From: Sulfurimonas sp.
Lineage (GTDB): Bacteria; Campylobacterota; Campylobacteria; Campylobacterales; Sulfurimonadaceae
Direction of reading: 5' to 3'
NCBI GenBank assembly: GCA_027858865.1
Contig: JAQIBW010000071.1
Location: 1 to 6,160 of the forward strand
Length of the DNA stretch: 6,160 nt
Every line of letters starts with the position of its first letter. The stretch's first letter is position 1. Positions 1 to 6,160 of this stretch are shown here, piece after piece. The notes beneath the pieces were generated by a model, which had not been told where the DNA came from, ran no database searches, and was given only the letters and a program-made list of their open reading frames with translations. The position numbers were made by a program, and so were the translations under genes.

Positions 1-1
1 T

Positions 2-223
2 ATTATTGCTCTAATCGTTTGGCTTATGTCTGATTACTTTATTGCTATAGCAACTTTACTTCTTAGTTTTGTCATTATGGGCATCGTCCGTTCAAAAATC
101 AGGAATAGTGTAATACCTCCAAAACAAAGAGAGTATCAGTACAATGATCAAGGAATCGCTGATTGGTTTACTGCAAAAGAGATATGTAACGATGCTCTTG
201 AGCAAGAGTTGGAGAAAATATAG
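2..223 (+). CDS. C-terminal part of a small membrane protein of unknown function (5' end outside the window)
   Basis: The frame is open from the first bases of the window to a TAG at 221-223, giving 73 visible residues. An ATG at 26 could be a start, but no ribosome binding site precedes it. The residues before it (IIALIVWL) are hydrophobic and continue the membrane-like character, so the gene probably begins upstream. The visible part has a hydrophobic edge, then a membrane helix around DYFIAIATLLLSFVIMGIV followed by RSKIR, which suggests a cytoplasmic side by the positive-inside rule. A soluble, acidic tail of about 35 residues (ending ALEQELEKI) follows. It ends 4 bases before the SprT-like gene, so the two are probably co-transcribed and perhaps translationally coupled. 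I do not recognise the family. A small helper or assembly protein is possible but unsupported. Confidence 0.55.
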   Translation: MIALIVWLMSDYFIAIATLLLSFVIMGIVRSKIRNSVIPPKQREYQYNDQGIADWFTAKEICNDALEQELEKI

Positions 224-227
224 TTTA

Positions 228-719
228 ATGTTTATAAAAAAATTAGAATTACTGTTTTTGAGTATTATCGTTATAGCTATTTTGATACTTGCTAAGAACT
301 ACTATGATAATTACATTTATAAGAACAGTGATATTTCAGATAATTTCAAAAAATTAATTGCAAACAAAGAAAAAGAAGTATTAATCCTCATGCAGAAAAA
401 CTACGGTTTTTCTTTTAAAGTTCACAACTTTATTACAGACAAATTCAAAGGAAGACTATATGGAATTACTGCTTATAAAAACGGTGAGATAAAAATATAC
501 CTCAACAAAAAAGTTATGAAAGAGAGTATGGACTATATGGTAGATAATGTTATAGCTCATGAATATGCTCACGCTCTTATATTTAAACTTGGGATGAGAG
601 ATGTAGGAAAAGACGGACACTCTAAAGAGTGGCAAAAAGCCTGTGAGAAACTTGGTGGGCTTAACTGTGAGCAGTATGTAAACTCTCACGATGTAGTAAT
701 GGGAAAACTACCTTTTTAA
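228..719 (+). CDS. Membrane-anchored SprT-like zinc metallopeptidase-family protein
   Basis: Predicted 163-residue protein. Residues 7-23 form one hydrophobic helix that can act as an uncleaved N-terminal anchor. A lysine-rich spacer follows, then a SprT-like core. The zinc site is HEYAH at 111-115 (ligands H111 and H115, catalytic-type E112), with H131 in GHSKEW as the likely third ligand. This spacing and the GH-x-x-x-W arrangement are typical of SprT/Spartan-type domains. The frame is open from an ATG at 144, but that start would overlap the preceding gene by 80 bases. The ATG at 228 sits 4 bases after the preceding stop, has GGAG at 211-214 upstream, and places the hydrophobic helix at the N-terminus, so it is preferred. 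Known SprT-family proteins include proteases and poorly understood zinc proteins. The substrate here is unknown, and most relatives known to me lack a membrane anchor. The next gene starts 2 bases downstream. Confidence 0.82.
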   Translation: MFIKKLELLFLSIIVIAILILAKNYYDNYIYKNSDISDNFKKLIANKEKEVLILMQKNYGFSFKVHNFITDKFKGRLYGITAYKNGEIKIYLNKKVMKESMDYMVDNVIAHEYAHALIFKLGMRDVGKDGHSKEWQKACEKLGGLNCEQYVNSHDVVMGKLPF

Positions 720-721
720 TA

Positions 722-1051
722 ATGGAAGACAAAATGGACTATGAGTTTGAAGAAGATGCAGAGCCTACTTGGTTGGTCAAACAGCGTGAAGATGCACTTC
801 TCACAGAAAAAGCCTATGCAAAAAATAAAAAAATCATTTATAAAAAAGGCGATCAGGTAGGAAACTTTTTATTTGTACAATACAATAAGTTTAAAAACCG
901 TGCTACATTTGAGTGTCAAGAGTGCGGAAGAAAATTCACCTCTAACATATACTCAATAAAAAATAAAAAACGATGTAAATGGTACAAGTTTCATGACAAG
1001 AAGTTTAAAAAGTCTCAAATTTCTTCTGAATCTCTCCCAGATCATGCTTAG
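722..1051 (+). CDS. Small hypothetical protein with a zinc-finger-like CxxC motif
   Basis: Predicted 109-residue soluble protein with no membrane segment. It has an acidic N-terminus (EFEEDAEP) and a basic middle and C-terminal part. The centre (residues about 42-86) reads like a small zinc-binding fold: KKGDQVGNFLFV, then CQEC at 65-68, then a single C85 in RCKWYKFH with H91 nearby. A C2-C-H site is therefore possible. Such GD-x-x-G ... C-x-x-C-G patterns occur in small nucleic-acid-associated zinc ribbons, but I cannot assign a family. The ATG at 722 follows the SprT-like stop by 2 bases. A second in-frame ATG at 734 has GGAAGA at 724-729 just ahead of it and may be the true start, giving 105 residues. 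The last 47 bases overlap the end of the convergent OFOR beta gene. Co-expression with the SprT-like protein is likely; function is unknown. Confidence 0.68.
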   Translation: MEDKMDYEFEEDAEPTWLVKQREDALLTEKAYAKNKKIIYKKGDQVGNFLFVQYNKFKNRATFECQECGRKFTSNIYSIKNKKRCKWYKFHDKKFKKSQISSESLPDHA

Positions 1052-1850
1052 AAGCATATAATGGAGTTCTCTCTCCTTTTCTTACCCGATCTTCAAATGT
1101 TACACTCTCGTTTTTATAAAAAATACCAAGAGGCATTGGCATCTCTTCAAAAGCTTTATCCATTGCAGCTGAAATATTACTCCTATCATGAGTAGCATCT
1201 AGCATATAAGTACTCTCTTTAAACCATTTGTAAGTGTTTGTTTTATTAAATACTACACATGGCTGAAAGATATCTACAAGAGCATAACCTTTATGCATAA
1301 AAGCTGCTTTTATGACCTCTTTTGCATGAGCGGCATTTCCTATGTTTACCCGAGATACGAACCCTGCTTTTAAAGCCAACGCAACACTTAAAGGATTAAA
1401 CGGCTCATTACCTACTCCATCTACTTGAACCTTTGTCGTAAAACCTTTTTGACTTGTAGGAGAGGCCTGACCTTTTGTGAGTCCATAGACCATATTGTTA
1501 TGAACTAGATGAACGATGTCTACGTTTCGTCTGATTGTATGAAGAAAATGATTTCCACCTTCACCATACATATCTCCATCACCACCTTCAGCTATAACAT
1601 TCAACTCAGGGTTTGCGACTTTTATGGCAGTTGCTACAGGCAATGCTCTTCCGTGTAAAACTCCATACATATTGACATCTACATAGTAAGGTGTTTTTGC
1701 AGCCTGCCCTATTCCTGAGACTATAACGCTACTACGATGGTCTGAACCCAACTCTTCAAGGACTTCTTTTATCAGCTTTAAGATACCAAAGTTACCACAT
1801 CCTGGACACCATGCTACATCTACATTTTTACGGTCAAATATATGGCTCAT
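1005..1850 (-). CDS. 2-oxoacid:ferredoxin oxidoreductase, beta subunit (thiamine-diphosphate binding)
   Basis: A complete 281-residue beta subunit, close to the usual family size. OFORs convert a 2-oxoacid and CoA to an acyl-CoA and CO2 while reducing ferredoxin, or run in reverse. Beta carries thiamine diphosphate and the [4Fe-4S] cluster. Visible motifs are CPGCGNFGIL (C15, C18), LHGRALPVATAIK (65-77), the diphosphate/Mg motif GDGD at 90-93 with NN at 118-119, YGLTKGQASPTS at 122-133, and QPC with C198. C15, C18 and C198 match three of the four expected cluster ligands. The fourth position, normally Cys in SGIGCS, is Q49 (SGIGQAAK). The sequence resembles the KorB/two-subunit type, but the substrate (pyruvate, 2-oxoglutarate, branched or aryl 2-oxoacid) cannot be decided from sequence alone. 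The start overlaps the alpha stop as ATGA with AGGAG five bases ahead, so translation is coupled. No separate ferredoxin-like delta gene is adjacent. Confidence 0.96.
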   Translation of the reverse strand: MSHIFDRKNVDVAWCPGCGNFGILKLIKEVLEELGSDHRSSVIVSGIGQAAKTPYYVDVNMYGVLHGRALPVATAIKVANPELNVIAEGGDGDMYGEGGNHFLHTIRRNVDIVHLVHNNMVYGLTKGQASPTSQKGFTTKVQVDGVGNEPFNPLSVALALKAGFVSRVNIGNAAHAKEVIKAAFMHKGYALVDIFQPCVVFNKTNTYKWFKESTYMLDATHDRSNISAAMDKAFEEMPMPLGIFYKNESVTFEDRVRKGERTPLYASKHDLGEIQKKFETF

Positions 1851-4363
1851 AACAGCTCCTTTATCTCTTTAGATATCATTTCTTTTAATTGGTCTACAAA
1901 AAATGCAAATCCGTTGTATTGCAAAATCATCTTATCTATCTTAATATCGTGCATTTTAAGTTGATTTGCAAATGCTCTATCAGCATTATTTTCTACCATA
2001 ATGATATATTTATATTTTTTAAGAACTTCAAGATGCTCAGGATTTAAAGGATGAATCCATATAAAATGAACTTGAGTCAAACGAGAATCATCAAGCAGAG
2101 CAATAGCTTCATTTATAGCCGCGCGAGTTGAACCCCAACCTACAACTGCAATCTCGCCATTACCGATATACTCCGGTGCAATTGCTTCGGCTATAAGAGC
2201 TTTTTCTTTTCTAGCGCGTTTATTTGCCATTTCAACACGTTTATTGTAGTCTTCAGTTATCTGACTTCTCTCATCATGTTCATGTCCTTCTGCACACACC
2301 AAACCATCACCAAAAGCTGGAACTCCTCTTGGACTTACTCCGCTTGGAGTATCCACATATCTTTTATACTCAGCATCTGTAGAGCAAATATATCTTCGTT
2401 GCTCAAAGAGAGAAAAATCAACATCATCAATCATTCCCATTGCATCTGCTAAATACTCATCACTTAGATATATAACAGGAGACTGAAACCTGTCTGCAAG
2501 CTCAAAGGCAAGGTAAGCATAATCGATACACTCTCGTAGTGAACCAGGAGCTAAAATAACACGAGGAAACGGTCCATGACCAGAATAAAGTGCCATGTTT
2601 AAATCGCCCTGCTCACTTCTTGTAGGTAATCCCGTTGCAGGGCCAGGTCTTTGAGCAAGATATATAACTGCAGGTATTTCACTCATACCTGAAAGACTCA
2701 AAGCCTCACCCATTAGAGCAAATCCACCACCAGATGTAGTAGTTAGTGCTCGAGCACCAGCATACCAAGCTCCAAGAACCATATGCAGAGATGCTATCTC
2801 ATCTTCACTCTGCTCTAAGGCTATTGTAAACTCTTTGCTCATTGAAGCCATAAAGTTTAAAACTCCGGTTGATGGAGACATAGGATAAGCACCTACAAAG
2901 TTACAGCCTCCAACTAAGAAACCAAAACCAGAGGCTGTTGTTCCATCCATTAGATGCAGTTTACTAACTTCATCTTTATCTGCTTTAGGAAATTTCGGAA
3001 GCATTGAAGCATCTAATTCGCTCGCTGTTTTAAGACCTACTTTTACAGCTTCTACGTTTAAAGAGTCTTCTTTAAAATACTCAGATACACTTTGAAGTAA
3101 AATTTTTGAATCAATTTCAAATAATCCAAAAATTAAACCTGCAATATAAGTGTTTGTATAAAGGGGGTTTCCCAGCATTTCTTTTGTCTTTTGCTTAGAA
3201 AACATTTCATCTGAAAGTACAAGGGTATTGCTCGTGCATCTTGCTTTTGCATGTTCTAAAGATAGAGCATCTATGGCAATGAAAAGATCTACTTCCCAAC
3301 ATGGAGCTTCAATAAGAGCATCTGAGATGCGGATTAGAGTAGTGTTACTTCCACCACGCACTCTTGACATATACTCCTTACTTGAAAATATATAATATCC
3401 ACATCGCTTAAAAGAGTCGCTAAGAATTTTCTCTAATGTATCTATACCTGTTCCAGCTGCTCCACCAATAAGTATAGAGACGCTTATGGATTTTTCTTTA
3501 GTGTTTTTTATTTTATTATTTGTATTGAGTTTAACTGGAGATTTGCCAATATCTGAGACAAAAGGTGCTTCATACTTTTTAGCAAGAGTTAGTTTTGTAA
3601 ACTCAGGCACTTCTTTTATATCTTTTATTTCTGCTTTATTCTCTGTCTTTACCTCTTCCCCATCAGAACGATCTCCCCAAGTAATCTTACCACCGTAGTA
3701 TCCAAGGATTATGACATTTACCCCTGTTATAAGAATGATAAAGTGATACGTGATTCCAAGAAAAGAACTCTCATATACAACACTAGGGTTTTGTACATAG
3801 ATTAAAATCCCTACTACACCAAGTAAAAGGGTTAGTGTAGAAACAATAATTTTTATAACAAAAGGTTTGCTTTTTGAGAGACCGTAGTTTATCCACCAGC
3901 TTAACATACCAGGAACCATAGCAAGAAGTCCAAACACTGTAGCAGCAAAAAAAGTATAAAATATCACTACCGCATAGGCTTCTTTAGGATTAGTAAAAAA
4001 GATTAAATCAAATACGGCTGTAAAGAGATGAAGGGCAATAGGAAAATGAACGGTTATAGGATGTGGATGATATTTTTTGTACAAAGTTCTTAGTTGTTGT
4101 TTATAGTCCTCATCAGATGCACTCTGATCCAAAGAAGGCTCTTCTTCCAAAGTCCCTACAACTTCAAAGTTTTCAAAAACTTCTGTTGAGTGTGGTGCAT
4201 TTTCCAACATCGGAGTCAAGTCTAAGCCTGCGCTGTGCATTCCTTTATGTTCACCATTTTGCCAAAGATGACTATCAGTGACATCATAAACCTCACCTTT
4301 AAAAGCTATATAAGCCTTAGCCCCGTCTTTTCCGTTATGTAGTTTGAGCTCACTTTTCGTCAT
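1847..4363 (-). CDS. Fusion protein: cytochrome-b5-like domain, DUF2231-like membrane domain, and OFOR gamma-alpha subunit
   Basis: 838 residues, far longer than the roughly 550-630 usual for fused gamma-alpha subunits. Residues about 5-73 are a cytochrome-b5-like heme/steroid-binding domain (YIAFKGEVYDVTDSHLW, GEHKGMHSAG, NAPHS, VVGTL). Residues 99-225 form a DUF2231-like module starting HPHPITVHFPIA, with four predicted helices near 104-124, 130-152, 168-190 and 203-222. A charged linker (226-292) leads to the gamma domain (GGAAGTGIDTLEKI at 300-313, SRVRGGSNT at 333-341). The alpha domain follows: YPMSPSTG at 493-500, TTSGGGFALMGEALSLSG at 542-559, QRPGPATGLPTRSEQGDL at 571-588, and WGSTRAAINEAI at 743-754. 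It pairs with beta to form the catalytic unit. Positive residues in the second loop and after helix 4 favour both ends in the cytoplasm. GAGGA lies 7 bases before the ATG. There is no CxxC ferredoxin motif in this chain. The substrate and the role of the heme-type domain are inferred, not shown. Confidence 0.95.
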   Translation of the reverse strand: MTKSELKLHNGKDGAKAYIAFKGEVYDVTDSHLWQNGEHKGMHSAGLDLTPMLENAPHSTEVFENFEVVGTLEEEPSLDQSASDEDYKQQLRTLYKKYHPHPITVHFPIALHLFTAVFDLIFFTNPKEAYAVVIFYTFFAATVFGLLAMVPGMLSWWINYGLSKSKPFVIKIIVSTLTLLLGVVGILIYVQNPSVVYESSFLGITYHFIILITGVNVIILGYYGGKITWGDRSDGEEVKTENKAEIKDIKEVPEFTKLTLAKKYEAPFVSDIGKSPVKLNTNNKIKNTKEKSISVSILIGGAAGTGIDTLEKILSDSFKRCGYYIFSSKEYMSRVRGGSNTTLIRISDALIEAPCWEVDLFIAIDALSLEHAKARCTSNTLVLSDEMFSKQKTKEMLGNPLYTNTYIAGLIFGLFEIDSKILLQSVSEYFKEDSLNVEAVKVGLKTASELDASMLPKFPKADKDEVSKLHLMDGTTASGFGFLVGGCNFVGAYPMSPSTGVLNFMASMSKEFTIALEQSEDEIASLHMVLGAWYAGARALTTTSGGGFALMGEALSLSGMSEIPAVIYLAQRPGPATGLPTRSEQGDLNMALYSGHGPFPRVILAPGSLRECIDYAYLAFELADRFQSPVIYLSDEYLADAMGMIDDVDFSLFEQRRYICSTDAEYKRYVDTPSGVSPRGVPAFGDGLVCAEGHEHDERSQITEDYNKRVEMANKRARKEKALIAEAIAPEYIGNGEIAVVGWGSTRAAINEAIALLDDSRLTQVHFIWIHPLNPEHLEVLKKYKYIIMVENNADRAFANQLKMHDIKIDKMILQYNGFAFFVDQLKEMISKEIKELL
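1856..1860 (-). promoter_or_regulatory. Ribosome binding site of the OFOR beta gene
   Basis: AGGAG on the minus strand lies five bases before the ATG at 1850, inside the last codons of the alpha gene. Together with the 4-base ATGA stop/start overlap it fixes the beta start and indicates translational coupling, which would favour equal amounts of the two subunits. Confidence 0.85.
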
Positions 4364-4370
4364 AGTTACA

Positions 4371-4375
4371 TCCTC
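4371..4375 (-). promoter_or_regulatory. Ribosome binding site of the OFOR fusion gene
   Basis: GAGGA on the minus strand with a 7-base spacing to the ATG at 4363. It supports the long form of the protein, with the cytochrome-b5-like domain included, as the translated product. Confidence 0.75.
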
Positions 4376-4407
4376 AACGTTAAAAAAGTATTTCTTATAC
4401 TACTACT

Positions 4408-4436
4408 TTAAAACTTATTAAAAACTATTTTATAAT
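4408..4436 (+). promoter_or_regulatory. Candidate sigma-70-type promoter for uup
   Basis: A perfect -10 match, TATAAT at 4431-4436, has TTAAAA at 4408-4413 upstream with a 17-base spacer (four of six matches to the -35 consensus). It would give a leader of about 135 bases before the preferred uup start. In such AT-rich DNA chance matches are common, so this is a candidate only. Confidence 0.35.
4429..4434 (-). promoter_or_regulatory. Candidate -10 box for the OFOR operon
   Basis: TATAAA on the minus strand, about 65 bases ahead of the OFOR fusion start. No good -35 box is visible, which is not unusual if the organism belongs to Campylobacterota, whose main promoters often lack one. It overlaps the candidate -10 of uup on the other strand. 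This is weak evidence in an AT-rich stretch. Confidence 0.2.
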
Positions 4437-4578
4437 ATGTAGTTTAGATATAAATAAAAAGTCTTTAATCAATTACTTTATTAATGCCCGATATAAGGAG
4501 ATACGTATAAATTTATAAAAAATGATACAATTGCAAATAAATTACAAAGCCCTACATCAAAGGAAATTTAAAAATCTC

Positions 4579-6160
4579 ATGGCATTAATAGACCTACAAA
4601 ACATTTCCAAACATTACTCAGCTCAAAAGATCTTAACAGAGATAAATTTTCATGTAGATGAGGGTGAACGCATCGTTATAATTGGGAAGAACGGTAGTGG
4701 TAAATCTACTCTTATGAAGATATTAAATGGCACACTAGATCAAGATGGTGGTGAAAGAATCACGCGTAATGACTTAGAAGTCAAGATGCTAGACCAAAGA
4801 CCAAATTTTAAAGAGGGTCATACAGTTAGACAAGCTGTTGAAGATGGACTACGAGAGTTAAACCTTGCTAAAGAGAGATATAATGAACTCTCAAGCCTTT
4901 TAGCAGATGATTTTGAAAATAAAAAACTTATAGATGAGCATGAAAATCTATCATGCTACATAGAACATCATAATGCTTGGAACTTAGATGATAAGATAGA
5001 GCGTATCATTCAACATTTTGATCTCAAACAGTATGAAGACAAGCCCATAGTATTACTTAGTGGAGGAGAACAACGTCGTGTAGCGCTAGCTTCTCTACTT
5101 CTTGAAAAACCAGATATTTTACTACTTGATGAGCCTACCAATCACCTTGATGTATATATGGTTGAGTTTTTAGAAGAACTTATCCTAAAAGAGAAATTTA
5201 CTCTTGTTTTCATATCTCACGATAGATACTTTATAGATAGAATAGCTACTAAGAGTATAGAAGTTGAAGACTGTGCCCTTAGAGAGTACAGTGGCGGATA
5301 TAGTGACTATCTTACACAAAAAGCAGAACACATCAGAACAATGCAAAAACAGCATGATAATCTTCTCGACATTTTAAAAAGAGAAAATGCTTGGTATGCA
5401 AGAGGTGTTAGAGCAAGACTCAAAAGAAATGAAGGTCGAAAAGAACGACTTATGAATCTACGTGATGATGCAAAGACTAACCCTGCAAAAATAAGAAAGA
5501 TGTCAGTAGAACTTCAACGTGAGGCGAAACATTTTAACCGCGACAAAAGTATAAACAAGCAGAAGATGCTTTTTGAAGTAGAAGATCTTAATCTTACGCT
5601 TGGGAATAAAGAACTACTAAAAGATTTTACAACCCGTATACTTCAAAAAGATGTTATAGCCATAGTCGGACCAAATGGAAGTGGAAAATCAACACTACTT
5701 AAAGCACTTTTAGGACGCTTAGAACCTACCAGCGGTAAGATAAAACAGGGTGAATTTAAAATAGGGTATTTTGATCAACATCGTGAGATGCTAGATGATG
5801 ACAAAAATCTTATGGAAACATTTTGCCCCCATGGTGGGGATAGAGTAAGTGTCCGTGGTAAAGATATGCATGTTTATGGTTACCTAAAAAACTTTCTATT
5901 TCCAAGAGAGTTTCTAGAGAAAAAAGTAGGTATTCTTAGCGGTGGAGAAAAAAATCGTATAGCACTTGCCCTACTCTTTACTAAAGATGTTGATATCTTG
6001 ATTTTGGATGAGCCTACAAATGATTTAGATATTCCAACTATCAATATTTTAGAAGAACAACTTACAAACTTTCCCGGGGCTGTTATCATCGTTAGTCATG
6101 ATAGATATTTTGTTGATAAGATTGCTAAAAAACTTATTATATTTAAAAAAGACAAACACA
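4579..6160 (+). CDS. uup: Uup-type ABC-F ATPase (3' end outside the window)
   Basis: The frame stays open from ATG 4579 to the window edge, giving 527 residues. It has two ABC ATPase domains and no membrane segment. The first has Walker A GKNGSGKS (36-43), signature LSGGEQ (160-165), Walker B with DEPTNHLD (184-191) and H-loop H214. The second has GPNGSGKS (364-371), LSGGEK (453-458), DEPTNDLD (477-484) and H507. Between them (about 250-330) is the charged ABC-F linker, including AWYARGVRARLKRNEGR (271-287), which is characteristic of Uup. ABC-F proteins act on the ribosome, and Uup is also linked to transposon excision and DNA-branch phenotypes. The missing end should hold the last residues and possibly the usual Uup C-terminal coiled coil. 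An in-frame ATG at 4522 would add 19 residues, but MALIDLQNIS fits family starts better. AAAGGA lies 15 bases ahead, so the ribosome binding site is weak. Confidence 0.93.
   Translation, partial: MALIDLQNISKHYSAQKILTEINFHVDEGERIVIIGKNGSGKSTLMKILNGTLDQDGGERITRNDLEVKMLDQRPNFKEGHTVRQAVEDGLRELNLAKERYNELSSLLADDFENKKLIDEHENLSCYIEHHNAWNLDDKIERIIQHFDLKQYEDKPIVLLSGGEQRRVALASLLLEKPDILLLDEPTNHLDVYMVEFLEELILKEKFTLVFISHDRYFIDRIATKSIEVEDCALREYSGGYSDYLTQKAEHIRTMQKQHDNLLDILKRENAWYARGVRARLKRNEGRKERLMNLRDDAKTNPAKIRKMSVELQREAKHFNRDKSINKQKMLFEVEDLNLTLGNKELLKDFTTRILQKDVIAIVGPNGSGKSTLLKALLGRLEPTSGKIKQGEFKIGYFDQHREMLDDDKNLMETFCPHGGDRVSVRGKDMHVYGYLKNFLFPREFLEKKVGILSGGEKNRIALALLFTKDVDILILDEPTNDLDIPTINILEEQLTNFPGAVIIVSHDRYFVDKIAKKLIIFKKDKH

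Larger units (their letters stand above)
4364..4578. other. Divergent intergenic region between the OFOR operon and uup
   Basis: 215 very AT-rich bases that must hold the promoters of both flanking transcription units, because the genes point away from each other. It contains overlapping candidate -10 boxes for the two strands near 4429-4436, an unused Shine-Dalgarno-like AAGGAG at 4495-4500, a perfect 12-base AT palindrome at 4506-4517 (TATAAATTTATA), and an 8-base palindrome at 4501-4508 (ATACGTAT). No tRNA, terminator hairpin or repeat was recognised. Confidence 0.7.

Noticed and set aside
144..227. Upstream extension of the SprT-like gene from an ATG at 144
   Set aside because: It would overlap the preceding gene by 80 bases and put residues of no clear character ahead of the membrane anchor. 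The start at 228 fits gene spacing and has GGAG upstream.
456..689. 77-codon minus-strand frame
   Set aside because: It lies antisense inside the SprT-like gene, whose zinc motif proves the plus-strand frame. It has no recognisable features.
1044..1057. Inverted repeat ATGCTTAGAAGCAT considered as a terminator
   Set aside because: The stem is only five to six pairs, AT-rich, without a following T-run, and it lies inside the beta coding region.
3486..3698. 70-codon plus-strand frame
   Set aside because: Antisense shadow of the OFOR fusion linker and membrane region.
4063..4281. 72-codon plus-strand frame
   Set aside because: Antisense shadow of the cytochrome-b5-like region, whose motifs fix the minus-strand frame.
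4522..4578. Longer uup start at ATG 4522
   Set aside because: The added 19 residues do not look like the ABC-F N-terminus, while MALIDLQNIS at 4579 does. No better ribosome binding site precedes 4522.
5880..6089. 69-codon minus-strand frame
   Set aside because: Antisense shadow of the second ATPase domain of uup.

Overview
The window is AT-rich bacterial DNA. Its codon and protein style, and its tightly packed genes with an accessory 2-oxoacid:ferredoxin oxidoreductase, look most like a sulfur-oxidising or anaerobic member of the Campylobacterota (Sulfurimonas/Sulfuricurvum type). This assignment is an inference from general resemblance. No marker gene in the window proves it.

Left block (1-1051, + strand): three closely spaced genes, 4 and 2 bases apart, that look like one operon. 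They encode the tail of a small membrane protein of unknown function, a membrane-anchored SprT-like zinc metalloprotein (HEYAH plus a later His), and a short zinc-finger-like protein. The last of these overlaps tail-to-tail with the gene on the opposite strand.

Middle block (1005-4363, - strand): a two-gene operon for a 2-oxoacid:ferredoxin oxidoreductase (OFOR) of the two-subunit type. The upstream gene encodes an unusual 838-residue fusion. In order it has a cytochrome-b5-like heme/steroid-binding domain, a four-helix DUF2231-like membrane domain, a charged linker, and the OFOR gamma and alpha domains. The downstream gene overlaps it by 4 bases (ATGA) and encodes the thiamine-diphosphate and iron-sulfur beta subunit. 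The predicted complex is an OFOR tethered to the inner face of the cytoplasmic membrane, with a heme-type domain in the same chain. This is the most interesting object in the window. In beta, the position where OFORs usually carry the third cluster cysteine is a glutamine.

Right block (4364-6160, + strand): a 215-base divergent intergenic region with overlapping candidate promoters, followed by a Uup-type ABC-F ATPase gene that runs off the end of the window.

No RNA genes, insertion sequences, CRISPR arrays or long repeats were seen.
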